Assembly: GCF_026343125.1 (NCBI RefSeq)
Contig: NZ_JAPEMB010000001.1
Coordinates: 7,817,501 to 7,881,500, forward strand
Direction: 5' to 3'
Length of the DNA stretch: 64,000 nucleotides
Origin: Streptomyces sp. NBC_00094
Lineage (GTDB): Bacteria; Actinomycetota; Actinomycetes; Streptomycetales; Streptomycetaceae
Positions 1 to 7,061 of the stretch are shown piece by piece. Made by a program: the position numbers and the translations under genes. The notes beneath the pieces are model-generated. The model saw only the letters and a program-made list of their open reading frames with translations, ran no database searches and was not told the DNA's origin. Each line of letters begins with the position of its first letter. Position 1 is the first letter of the stretch.

Positions 1-696
1 GTAGCCGGCAACCTCGGTCATCATCGGTGCGATGTAGGTGATCGCGGCGAAGACACCGCCGAAACCGAGGACGGTCATCGCCATGGCGAGCAGTACCTGG
101 GGGTTGCGGAACGCCCTGAGCTCCCGGCCCAGCCGGGCACCCTCGGGGCGGGGCATGGCGGGTACGAGCCTGACGATGCCGAGCAGGCCGATCACACCGA
201 GCACGGCGACGATCGCGAAGGTGGTGCGCCAGCCGACCGCCTGCCCGATGAAGGTGCCGAGCGGCACGCCGACGATGTTGGCGACGGTCAGTCCGGTGAA
301 CATGGTGGCGATGGCGCCGGCCTTCTTGTCCGGGGCGACGAGGTCGGCGGCGACGACGGACCCGATGCCGAAGAACGAGCCGTGGGCGAGCGAGGCGATC
401 ACGCGGCCGGTCAGCATCATCCCGAAGCTCGGGGCGAGGGCGGAGAGCACGTTGCCGAGTACGAACAAGCCCATCAGCAGCATGAGCATGCGCTTGCGGC
501 TCACCTTGTTGCCGAGAACGGTCAGCAGCGGTGCGCCGACGACGACGCCGAGTGCGTAGCCGGTGACCAGTAGGCCCGCGGTGGGGATGGAGACGCCGTA
601 GTCGGCGGCGATCTGGGGCAGCAGCCCCATGATCACGAATTCGGTCGTGCCGATTCCGAAGGCCCCGACTGCGAGAGCGAGTAGTGCGAGCGGCAT
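1..696 (-). CDS. MFS drug-efflux transporter, DHA1/AraJ-like (C-terminus beyond window)
   Basis: The reverse strand is open from an ATG at 696 to the window edge, giving 232 codons of a hydrophobic protein. Near the start it reads GIGTTEFVIMGLLPQIA, typical of AraJ/Cmx-type major facilitator exporters, followed by TM segments and the cytoplasmic loop NKVSRKR between TM2 and TM3. About 6-7 of the expected 12 TM segments are visible; the rest lies outside. GGAAGGGG precedes the start. It is downstream of, and codirectional with, a MarR gene, with a terminator and an operator-like dyad between. I infer a drug or metabolite exporter controlled by that MarR; the substrate is unknown. Confidence 0.9.
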   Translation of the reverse strand, partial: MPLALLALAVGAFGIGTTEFVIMGLLPQIAADYGVSIPTAGLLVTGYALGVVVGAPLLTVLGNKVSRKRMLMLLMGLFVLGNVLSALAPSFGMMLTGRVIASLAHGSFFGIGSVVAADLVAPDKKAGAIATMFTGLTVANIVGVPLGTFIGQAVGWRTTFAIVAVLGVIGLLGIVRLVPAMPRPEGARLGRELRAFRNPQVLLAMAMTVLGFGGVFAAITYIAPMMTEVAGY

Positions 697-745
697 GGGC
701 TCACCCCTTCCTGGTTGCTTGAGCGAGCTCCTAGCGTGCTCTCAC

Positions 746-773
746 AATAATTGCATGCGCGTGTTAAATGCAA
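746..773 (-). promoter_or_regulatory. Promoter and MarR-type dyad operator of the MFS gene
   Basis: On the minus strand, TTGCAT (773-768) and ATTATT (751-746) lie 16 bp apart and resemble -35 and -10 boxes. TTGCAT at 751-756 and ATGCAA at 768-773 form a dyad with an 11-bp spacer that overlaps this promoter. The arrangement suits a MarR dimer repressing the exporter. Assignment to the adjacent MarR protein is inference. Confidence 0.5.
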
Positions 774-829
774 ACGCGGGCATGCCGTGCGATCTGGGAG
801 TGGGCGTGCGCGGTGCGCGCGACAAAGAA

Positions 830-860
830 CCCCCGTTCGGGCGTAGAGCTCGAACGGGGG
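830..860 (-). terminator. Intrinsic terminator after the MarR gene
   Basis: CCCCCGTTCG (830-839) and CGAACGGGGG (851-860) form a perfect 10-bp stem with an 11-nt loop. Read on the minus strand the stem is followed by TTCTTTGTC, a weak U-rich tail. It lies 43 bp past the MarR stop codon and before the MFS promoter, so the two genes probably have separate transcripts. Confidence 0.6.
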
Positions 861-903
861 TTGGGGTGTCGCCGACGGGGCGGCGGGCGGATGGGGTGTG
901 GCG

Positions 904-1371
904 TCAGGCGCGCTGCGCCGGTACGTCGACGGCCTCGACCGCCGCGACCAGGGAGGCCAGCTCGGGGTTCTCGGCGGCCTCGTCCAGTGCCCGGCGAAGA
1001 GCTGCGTCATTGGTCGGCCGGGCCTCGTCGAGGAGCTTCCGGCCGTCCTCGGTCACATTGGTGTAGATGCCGCGCCGGTCGGTCGGACACAGGTACCGGG
1101 ACAGCAGCCCGCGGTCCTCCAGGCGGGTGACCAGGCGTGTCGTGGCGCTCTGGCTCAGGACGACCGCGTCGGCGACCTGCTTCATCTGCAGATGCCCGCC
1201 TTCGTCGTCGTGCTGCCGGCTGAGCACGTCGAGCAGCGAGTACTCCCGCACGCTCAGATTGTGCCCGGACTGCAGGGCGCGCTCGATGCGCGACTCGATC
1301 CGGCCGTGCAGGAGGGAGAGTGCGCCCCAACCGCTGGCGAGTGCGGTGAGCGCGGGGTCCGTGGCGGTCAT
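904..1371 (-). CDS. MarR family transcriptional regulator
   Basis: A 155-residue winged-helix protein. The core LSVREYSLLDVLSRQ, then QVADAVVLSQSATTRLVTRLEDRGLLSR (recognition helix) and the wing DRRGIYTNVT are typical of MarR. The ATG at 1371 is chosen because GGAAGGAG lies about 10 nt upstream and the length fits the family; the frame is open further upstream, but that part is low-complexity and looks non-coding. The gene precedes the MFS exporter in the same direction, with a terminator and a dyad operator between them. Probable ligand-responsive repressor of the exporter. Confidence 0.9.
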   Translation of the reverse strand: MTATDPALTALASGWGALSLLHGRIESRIERALQSGHNLSVREYSLLDVLSRQHDDEGGHLQMKQVADAVVLSQSATTRLVTRLEDRGLLSRYLCPTDRRGIYTNVTEDGRKLLDEARPTNDAALRRALDEAAENPELASLVAAVEAVDVPAQRA

Positions 1372-1852
1372 GGGATTCCGGTCTCCTTCCAGTGGTCTGC
1401 GAACCCAGGATACGCCACCGGAGCAAAAATCGGCTAGAGCGTATAGGGCGCGGCTGCAAGCATGTGGGGGTGCCCTGGGGCTGGGGGGCGTCGGGGCCGT
1501 CGGGCACGAGGGCGGCGACGGCACCTCACCCGCGGCCAGGTACTTGCCGACACGGCCGCCGCCGACCACGACCGGCCCCGGCTGACCGGACCGGCCGGCG
1601 CCGAAGCCTGCCTCACCGCCCTCGCCCAGCACACCGTCTTCGACGGCCAGGTCGTCACCGACGAAGCCCGCCTGCGCCGCATCATCGCCCGCCTCGCCCC
1701 CTACCTCCGCCACCGGCTCACCGAACAGCGGTCGCACGGAGGAGAACCTGAGCCGGCTACGGCGGGAACACACCGATCTGGACGAACGCCCGATCAGCCA
1801 TTGCGGGCCCCTCATCCCGTCCGGGGGTTCTTCGTTTACCCGCTCAGATCGG
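1372..1852. other. Gene-poor stretch with a decayed coding fragment
   Basis: No intact gene is visible. Around 1530-1730 on the plus strand a frame reads ...DGQVVTDEARLRRIIARL and then continues only after a frame change as EENLSRLRREHTDLDERP. Both pieces have the amphipathic look of real protein but have no start, and I do not recognise the family. Most likely debris of an actinomycete hypothetical gene. Confidence 0.3.
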
Positions 1853-2434
1853 TCAACGGCGCACGCGATAGCGCAGGTGAAGCACCCGGTTGCCCTGAAT
1901 CACCACGTCAGGATCCTCCAACAGGTGCTGCGCCTGGACCGACCCGAAGTAGCGCTTGCCGGACCCGAACACGACGGGTACGACGTCCATGCGCACCTCG
2001 TCGACCAGGCCCGCGGCAAGCACCTGGCCACCGACGTCGCCGGCGGCAACCTCGACCATGCGGTCACCCGCAAGCTCCTGCGCCTTGGCCATGGCTGCCT
2101 CGACGCCGTCGACGAAGTGAAACGGCGCCTCGGGGTTCCAGCCCTCGGGCTTCGGCCGGTGCGTCACGACGACCATGTGGTCCATCCCGCCCGGCGGCTT
2201 TCCGTCCCAGCCGTCCGTCAGATCGAAGACATGGCGGCCGACGATCGTGACTCCGATCTGGTCCCAGTACGGCCGGATGTAGTCGTAGGACGTCTGCGAC
2301 ACCTTCAGCTCGCCGCTCTCGTCCAACGGGACGTCACCGCTGGACAACCAGTCGAACAGCGGTCCGGGCTGGTCATTCTCGTCCGCGACGAAGCCGTCCA
2401 CCGACACCGAGCTGTACATGACCACCTTGCCCAC
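1853..2434 (-). CDS. Dihydrofolate reductase family protein (RibD C-terminal-like)
   Basis: 193 residues with the RibD C-terminal/DHFR-like fold: N-terminal VVMYSSVSVDGFVAD, central GVTIVGRHVFDLTDGW, and C-terminal GLVDEVRMDVVPVVFGSGKRYF. Proteins of this type are NADPH-dependent reductases of usually unknown substrate. The GTG at 2434 is chosen because GAGGAG lies 7 nt upstream; the frame extends to an ATG at 2503, but that extension has no family resemblance. It stands alone among gene fragments. Confidence 0.85.
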   Translation of the reverse strand: MGKVVMYSSVSVDGFVADENDQPGPLFDWLSSGDVPLDESGELKVSQTSYDYIRPYWDQIGVTIVGRHVFDLTDGWDGKPPGGMDHMVVVTHRPKPEGWNPEAPFHFVDGVEAAMAKAQELAGDRMVEVAAGDVGGQVLAAGLVDEVRMDVVPVVFGSGKRYFGSVQAQHLLEDPDVVIQGNRVLHLRYRVRR

Positions 2435-2499
2435 GGGGCTCTCCTCTGCGTTGGGGTGCCCCAAATTAGCGTGTCGTGAGCTGTCGCTCTTGTAAGGAA

Positions 2500-2640
2500 T
2501 CAAGCGGCCGGCAATGGCCAGCAGGCCGGCGCGTGGCCGGGGTGTTCGCGCAGGAACCCTCGCCGGACTTCGACGTACCGGGTCGGCGTGAGCCCGGTGA
2601 ACGCCCGGAACTCGTGGCCGAAGTAGCCTGCGCCACTGCC
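2500..2640 (-). pseudogene. AraC-family regulator, C-terminal fragment
   Basis: The minus strand reads YFGHEFRAFTGLTPTRYVE... and ends at a TGA at 2500. This is the second helix-turn-helix of an AraC protein (the usual F-x-R-x-F-K-x-x-x-G-x-T-P-x-x-Y pattern). About 45 codons remain and the rest of the gene is absent upstream. Non-functional remnant. Confidence 0.6.
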
Positions 2641-2780
2641 GCTACGCCACCAAGTGGATCGCCATCAAGCTCCGCTGGAACCTGAACGTCGACCCGGCCG
2701 AGGTCGACGCCCTTGCAGACGCTCGCGGCCAGCTGCCCGGGGACGATCCTGGAGTTCGAGCCCGCTCCGTAGAACCCGGC
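2640..2780 (+). pseudogene. Unidentified coding fragment
   Basis: The plus frame reads RYATKWIAIKLRWNLNVDPA and EVDALADAR, clearly protein-like, but it begins directly at the edge of the AraC fragment and degenerates after about 2760. The style recalls HNH-endonuclease-type actinomycete proteins, but this cannot be settled. No start codon or ribosome-binding site. Confidence 0.3.
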
Positions 2781-2889
2781 CGTACGCCGCCCGGCCCGCG
2801 CATCGTGGCGAGGACGGCGTACGGAACGTCAGCGCCGGCCCGCGAGGCGCCGGTCGCCGTACGAGCCGCCGTCCGTCGGGCGCGGGGCG

Positions 2890-3227
2890 CTGGTGATCAC
2901 CGGGGTATCGGCCCATCGTCATGCACCCGTTCCCGGGCGGGCCACCTTCTTCGAGGCCCACCCGGTTCCCACCGCCGCCGGGGCGGACGGCCCGGTCCGC
3001 CGCCTGCCTCCGCCCGTGTCGAGGAGCTGTGCTTCGACGCCGGGGCGGACGTCTTCAGGCACTGCGCCCCCGCTTGGGACGGCGAGGACGACCTGTTCGA
3101 CGTCCGCTCGCTCGACGACCTCGCCCTGCTGCCCAACCTGCGGGAGGTCACCTTCGTGGAGGACGGCGTCCTTGCGGTGCCGGACGCGGCGGAGGCCTTC
3201 GCCGCGCGCGGCATCGACACCGACTGA
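2890..3227 (+). pseudogene. DUF6892/LRR-like protein, C-terminal fragment
   Basis: The last ~65 residues (VEELCFDAGADVFRHCAP, then DLFDVRSLDDLALLPNLREV to a stop at 3227) look like the C-terminus of leucine-rich-repeat/DUF6892-type proteins. Upstream the coding signal moves to another frame (ITGVSAHRHAP...), implying a frameshift, and no convincing start exists. Probable decayed gene. Confidence 0.4.
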
Positions 3228-3391
3228 GCCCCCGGCACCCGTTCGTCGTCCGCTGCCCCGGCGGGCCTTCGGGGGCCCAAACCGGTCGGCGGGCCGAGGT
3301 TCACCGGAGACACCTCACGAAGCCAGGCGTCAAGTTGACGTTGCGCAGCAGGCTTGGGCTGTTTGAAGGGAGATGTGGGCATGGCAAGATT

Positions 3392-3424
3392 CGAGGCATG
3401 ACCATCCGAAAGGCCCATGCCTCG
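3392..3424. repeat. Inverted repeat over the start of the 3417 gene
   Basis: CGAGGCATG (3392-3400) and CATGCCTCG (3416-3424) are perfect 9-bp arms with a 15-nt loop. The right arm contains the proposed ATG at 3417, so the hairpin could hide the start in mRNA or act as an operator. Confidence 0.4.
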
Positions 3425-3977
3425 TAAGTCCTCTGGCCGACTCCGACACAAGGCGTCTCATCCCAGCCGACAGTCCCGCTCCAAGGCAGCGGCAGCGTCC
3501 TTCTGGGGCACCCCGGCCTTCACACCTGGAAACGCATTCGGACAGGTGCGCAATGACGCACTGCTCCCGGCGGAGCCGTATGAGGCCTGGGGCCCGCTGG
3601 CCTCCTTGCTCTACGGACACCCGCCTGGCCGCCGAGAACCGTTGATCTATGTGAACTGCACTCGGCTGATGCGGGCGAGCCCGTTCAGCCTCTGGGTGCG
3701 GCTACGAGAGCTGCTTGCCGAGCGCGGGCTGACCATCTCCACCACCGTCCTCGTCTATCTCTTCCCTGATGGGGGCTATGCGGAGACCGGTGTCGTTCTG
3801 TCAGACGGGGGTCGTGTCTACGAGTTCGATATCGGCTACAGCCGGATGAGGGCGGGAAGCGAACGCAACGCCGTCATCGAGAACTGGCACGACATCACGA
3901 GCTCCTGGCAGACTCATCCCTTCCGCTCCGAAATCGCCGACGCGTTCATTTGGCGTCCCCCAGCAAGGCGTACCTAA
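3417..3977 (+). CDS. Hypothetical protein, C-terminus cut by a MITE
   Basis: 186 residues with no family I recognise. The N-terminus is basic (MPRKSSGRLRHK); the middle (FSLWVRLRELLAERGLTIST, then VLVYLFPDGG) and the end (AVIENWHDITSSW) look like a folded globular protein. No signal peptide or TM helix. The stop codon TAA (3975-3977) is formed by the target TA plus the first base of the palindromic element that follows. If the element and one TA are removed, the frame runs on as YLGLAKETIQAS to a TGA at 4175-4177, so the original protein was probably 12 residues longer. Function unknown. Confidence 0.6.
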   Translation: MPRKSSGRLRHKASHPSRQSRSKAAAASFWGTPAFTPGNAFGQVRNDALLPAEPYEAWGPLASLLYGHPPGRREPLIYVNCTRLMRASPFSLWVRLRELLAERGLTISTTVLVYLFPDGGYAETGVVLSDGGRVYEFDIGYSRMRAGSERNAVIENWHDITSSWQTHPFRSEIADAFIWRPPARRT

Positions 3978-4140
3978 GGGCTGTCCCGTAATCCCCGGTG
4001 GATCAGCGCGCGGCGTCAGATGCGGTGCATCGCAAGGCGGAGGGGCGTCCGCATACTGGATGTATGCGGACGTTCCGACAACGCGGCGAGGCGCCGTAGC
4101 TGACGTCGCGCGCCCGCCGGGGATTACGGGACAGCCCTTA
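3975..4140. mobile_element. MITE-like palindromic element with TA target duplication
   Basis: A 166-bp element with perfect 24-bp terminal inverted repeats: TAAGGGCTGTCCCGTAATCC... at 3975-3998 mirrored at 4117-4140. The interior is also palindromic: GCGCGCGGCGTCAG against CTGACGTCGCGCGC with one mismatch, and a central 11-bp arm pair GTCCGCATAC/GTATGCGGAC around a 5-nt loop. It is flanked by TA on both sides, as expected for IS630/Tc1-type insertion. It encodes no protein and would need a transposase supplied in trans. Confidence 0.8.
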
Positions 4141-4185
4141 CCTTGGCCTCGCCAAGGAGACAATTCAGGCCAGCTGATCATCGCC

Positions 4186-4935
4186 TCACGCTGCCTGTGG
4201 CGCCTGCTCCGCGATGGTTGAAAAGGCCGTCTGTTCATCGAATGGTTCACGATGCTGGAGGCAGTGGTGGAGCTGGCCGATCAGGCTGTTGAACACGTTG
4301 CGTAGGGCGGAGGCGTGTCAGTCTCCGCGTTCGTCGCGGCGGTGGCGGTGGCGGTAGCGGGCCATGGCCCCGGGTGACGCGCGAATGGCGGAGAAGGCCC
4401 AGAGATAGCCGGCGTGGTGGGCGACGACCCGGCATAGGCTTTCAGCCCGCGGGCATCGGCGAACCGGTTCCGGTCGTCGCCGAGCTCGGCCAGCACGCGG
4501 GCTCCGAGCTGGGTCCCGAGCCCCGGGAAGCTCAGGATGATCTCCGCGTCCTCGTGTGGGAGGAAGGCCTCCTCTGCGGCCTGGGCGAGGTCGTCCACGG
4601 CGGTGCAGGCAGCTTCCAGCTGGGCGAGGAGCGCGAGCATCTGCTGGCCCAGGGCCTTCTCCACCAGCGGCGGATGGTGAGCCCACTCGGCTCGAAAGAT
4701 CTCCCGGAGCCGCTCGGTCTCGGCCTCGATTCCCCGCCGGCGGCCGGCACGCCGAAGGGCTGCGGCGATCTGGGGGCGGGTCAGGCGGGCGGCGTCGGCG
4801 CCACCTTGAGCAGGGCGAGGGCCTCCGGCCGGCCGGGTCGTCGGTGATGCGGCGCTTGGCCAGCAGCTGGCCAGTCCCGTCGACCATCACGACGTCGTGA
4901 TGGTTCTCGGCCCAGTCGATTCCGCAGTAGATCAA
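4186..4935 (-). pseudogene. IS110-family transposase, decayed
   Basis: The N-terminus MIYCGIDWAENHHDVVMVDG is the DEDD-type IS110 start with its first Asp. The C-terminal part has AAEEAFLPHEDAEIILSFPG, GARVLAELGDD and FADARGLKAYAG (Transposase_20 domain), and the end reads SLIGQLHHCLQHREP before a TGA at 4186. These pieces lie in different frames, and only ~250 of the usual ~400 codons are present, so the middle is deleted and frameshifted. Not active. Confidence 0.85.
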
Positions 4936-5472
4936 AGGGTCCCTCCCCGGAAGGCTCGATGTCTGCGCTGGTCACGAGCGCATGCGGGCCACGCAGCGTT
5001 CTCATTCCAGGCCTCGGCCACGAGGGCCGGACCGCCACCTCACTAGCTGTTCGTGACACCAGCGCGCCGCGCGGGCGCGGTCTACCGTGGGAGCTCGACA
5101 GGCTCGGATAGTTCGAGAGGTCGCCGTGCGACGGGCTCGCACCACAACCACCAACGAGTGAACGATGGCTGAGTGATGACGACCGGCCAGATCAACGCGA
5201 CCCGGTCTCCGGTAAGGCCTCAAGGGCCCGAAACGATCTAGATCTCCGCCCAGATCTGCCCGGCCGTCACCACGCCACACGCCGGAGAAACCTCACCCAG
5301 GCAGCTGGAGCAGTACTCCGGCTGGTTGAGCTGACCGGGCTGCTAAGAACGAATTAGTACCGGTCCAAGCCCGCTTTCCAGCGACGCTGCTGCGTGAGCC
5401 AGTGCACGTAGCGCGGTATTAGCGCCGTGAAGAGCGATGGCGAAGTATGTCGTCCGGGTTGATGTCGAGGCC
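4936..5472. other. Flank of the IS110 remnant and short coding debris
   Basis: No intact gene. The 4936-5280 stretch lies 5' of the transposase start; in IS110-group elements this non-coding end carries the bridge RNA, but I could not identify a defined end or RNA fold. At 5354-5440 the minus strand ends a frame with ALIPRYVHWLTQQRRWKAGL before a TAA, a likely C-terminal fragment of an unknown gene. Confidence 0.3.
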
Positions 5473-5979
5473 CTACTCGCCGGTCGTGCCGTCGAGCATC
5501 TCGCGCAGGATGTCCAGGTGGCCGTTGTGGCGGGCCGTCTCCTCGGTGAGGTGGAGGAGGATCCAGCGCAGGTCGACATGGAGGCCGTCGCGGATGGCTC
5601 GCTGGGCCTGCTTGTCCAGGCCGTTCCCGGCGACCAGTTCGCGGTAACGGGCGCTCTGTTCGGCGTACTCGTCGAGCAACTGCGTGAGCGGGAACTCGAC
5701 GGCGATGCGCATCTCGCGGTCGGGGTCCTCCTCCGTCCAGGGGCCCTGGTCTTCCTCGCCGAGGAACACCACCTGGAACCAGTAGTACTCGACCCAGCGG
5801 AGATGGTTGATCACTCCGCTCATGGTCATCAGCGGCGAGCCCGGCAGGAGCGCCTTGCGGGCGTTCTCCGCCGAGACGCCATGGCACTTGGCACGGGCGG
5901 TGGCACGTGCGTAGTCGAGAAACGTGGTGAGCTGGGTGCGCTCGTCCCACGCGGACGGCGTGTCGTCGATTCTTGTCAT
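5473..5979 (-). CDS. DinB family protein (DUF664, mycothiol-transferase-like)
   Basis: 168 residues of a four-helix-bundle DinB/DUF664 protein. Visible features: the N-terminal TTFLDYARATARAKCHG, the first metal His in GVINHLRWVEYYW, and the paired His motif HLTEETARHNGHLDILREM near the C-terminus, which matches the usual three-His metal site. Relatives are metal-dependent thiol transferases or of unknown function. The ATG at 5979 fits the family length. It stands alone between remnants. Confidence 0.85.
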   Translation of the reverse strand: MTRIDDTPSAWDERTQLTTFLDYARATARAKCHGVSAENARKALLPGSPLMTMSGVINHLRWVEYYWFQVVFLGEEDQGPWTEEDPDREMRIAVEFPLTQLLDEYAEQSARYRELVAGNGLDKQAQRAIRDGLHVDLRWILLHLTEETARHNGHLDILREMLDGTTGE

Positions 5980-6125
5980 CGCGCGAAGCGTCCCCGATCA
6001 CCGCGCCCGATGTCGAGGCATTTAACGGCGGGCCCAACCTGCCCACCAGCTCCTAGTCCGGTGGTCGCCACAGCCGGTCAGCGCCGGTGGGCCGCCCGGC
6101 AAGATCCGCCGGACAGACCCTAGGC

Positions 6126-6890
6126 GCCCTGGGCTCAGTGTCCGGACGCGGCTCATCCTCAGCTACGCCGGATTCTCACCGTTGCGGGCGTCCTGCTGCC
6201 GGCCGTGGTGTGGGGCTTCCTCCTGCGATTCATCCCCGATGACCCCCGGGGCCTCCTCGGGATCTCGCCCAACGGCTACTTCCTCGTGCGTACCTTCGCC
6301 CCGGCGGCGGCGATGGGCTTCCTGCTCCTGCCCGGTCTCGTCGAGGGCCGGCTCCTCGCCGGCCGAATGCGGGCGCTGCTCACCTGGATCGAGGCGGCAG
6401 TCCTGTGGGCGTGGAGCGGTTCGCCTCCCACCGGATCCGGAGGGAGGGCCCGGCGTGACGAGTTCCGCGAACTCGCCGACGCCTTCGGCATCATGCTCGA
6501 CCGGCTCGCCTCGCACGTCGCCGAACGTCGCGGCATTGCCCTCGACGTCACCGACGGCCCGGCACCGGCCTCCGGCTCGGCGGAACTCCTGCTGCGTTTG
6601 GTGACGAACCTCGTCCGGAACGCCGTCGTCCGAACCTCCCGGCGGCGGCACGGCGACGGCCCACACCGAACCCTTCCTGCGCGGCTATGGCCGCGTCCGC
6701 ACCGGCGAACATGCCGACATCGGCCTCGCCTTCGTCCACAGCATCGTCCGCGCCCACCGGCACCCCCGCCACCCGCACCCCGCCCACCGGCGGCCTCACC
6801 GCCACGATCCGCCTCCCCGAGGCCCCCGAAGGAAACGCCTCGGGGCGGAAATATCCGGCTCGCCGGTTACTTCCCACGTGCTTGTCCACC
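6126..6890 (+). pseudogene. Two-component sensor histidine kinase, degraded
   Basis: Kinase pieces appear in order but in shifting frames: a membrane-entry SVRTRLILSYAGF, TM-like VVWGFLLRFIPDD and AAMGFLLLPGLVEGRLL, a HAMP/linker DEFRELADAFGIMLDRLA, an N-box-like LLLRLVTNLVRNAVV, a G-box-like FLRGYGRV...DIGLAFVHSIVRAH and a tail PTGGLTATIRLPEA. The phosphoacceptor-His helix is missing and there are at least three frame changes. Remnant of a VanS/EnvZ-type kinase. Confidence 0.6.
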
Positions 6891-7061
6891 GGTCAGCCGT
6901 TAGTGGCACGTTATCGAAACGACAGCAGGATGCGGGATGCTCACGAAAGGCCTGTCGCCCTACGGGGAAGAAGCTCCGCCTCTTCGTCCTCCTGAAGATT
7001 ATCAAACCCCGTACGAGGCATCGAGGACAGATATGCGTGAACGCTTTCTTGGAGACTTTGC

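Noticed and set aside
4936-5280. Functional IS110 bridge RNA
   Set aside because: The transposase is decayed and no element ends or RNA fold could be defined.
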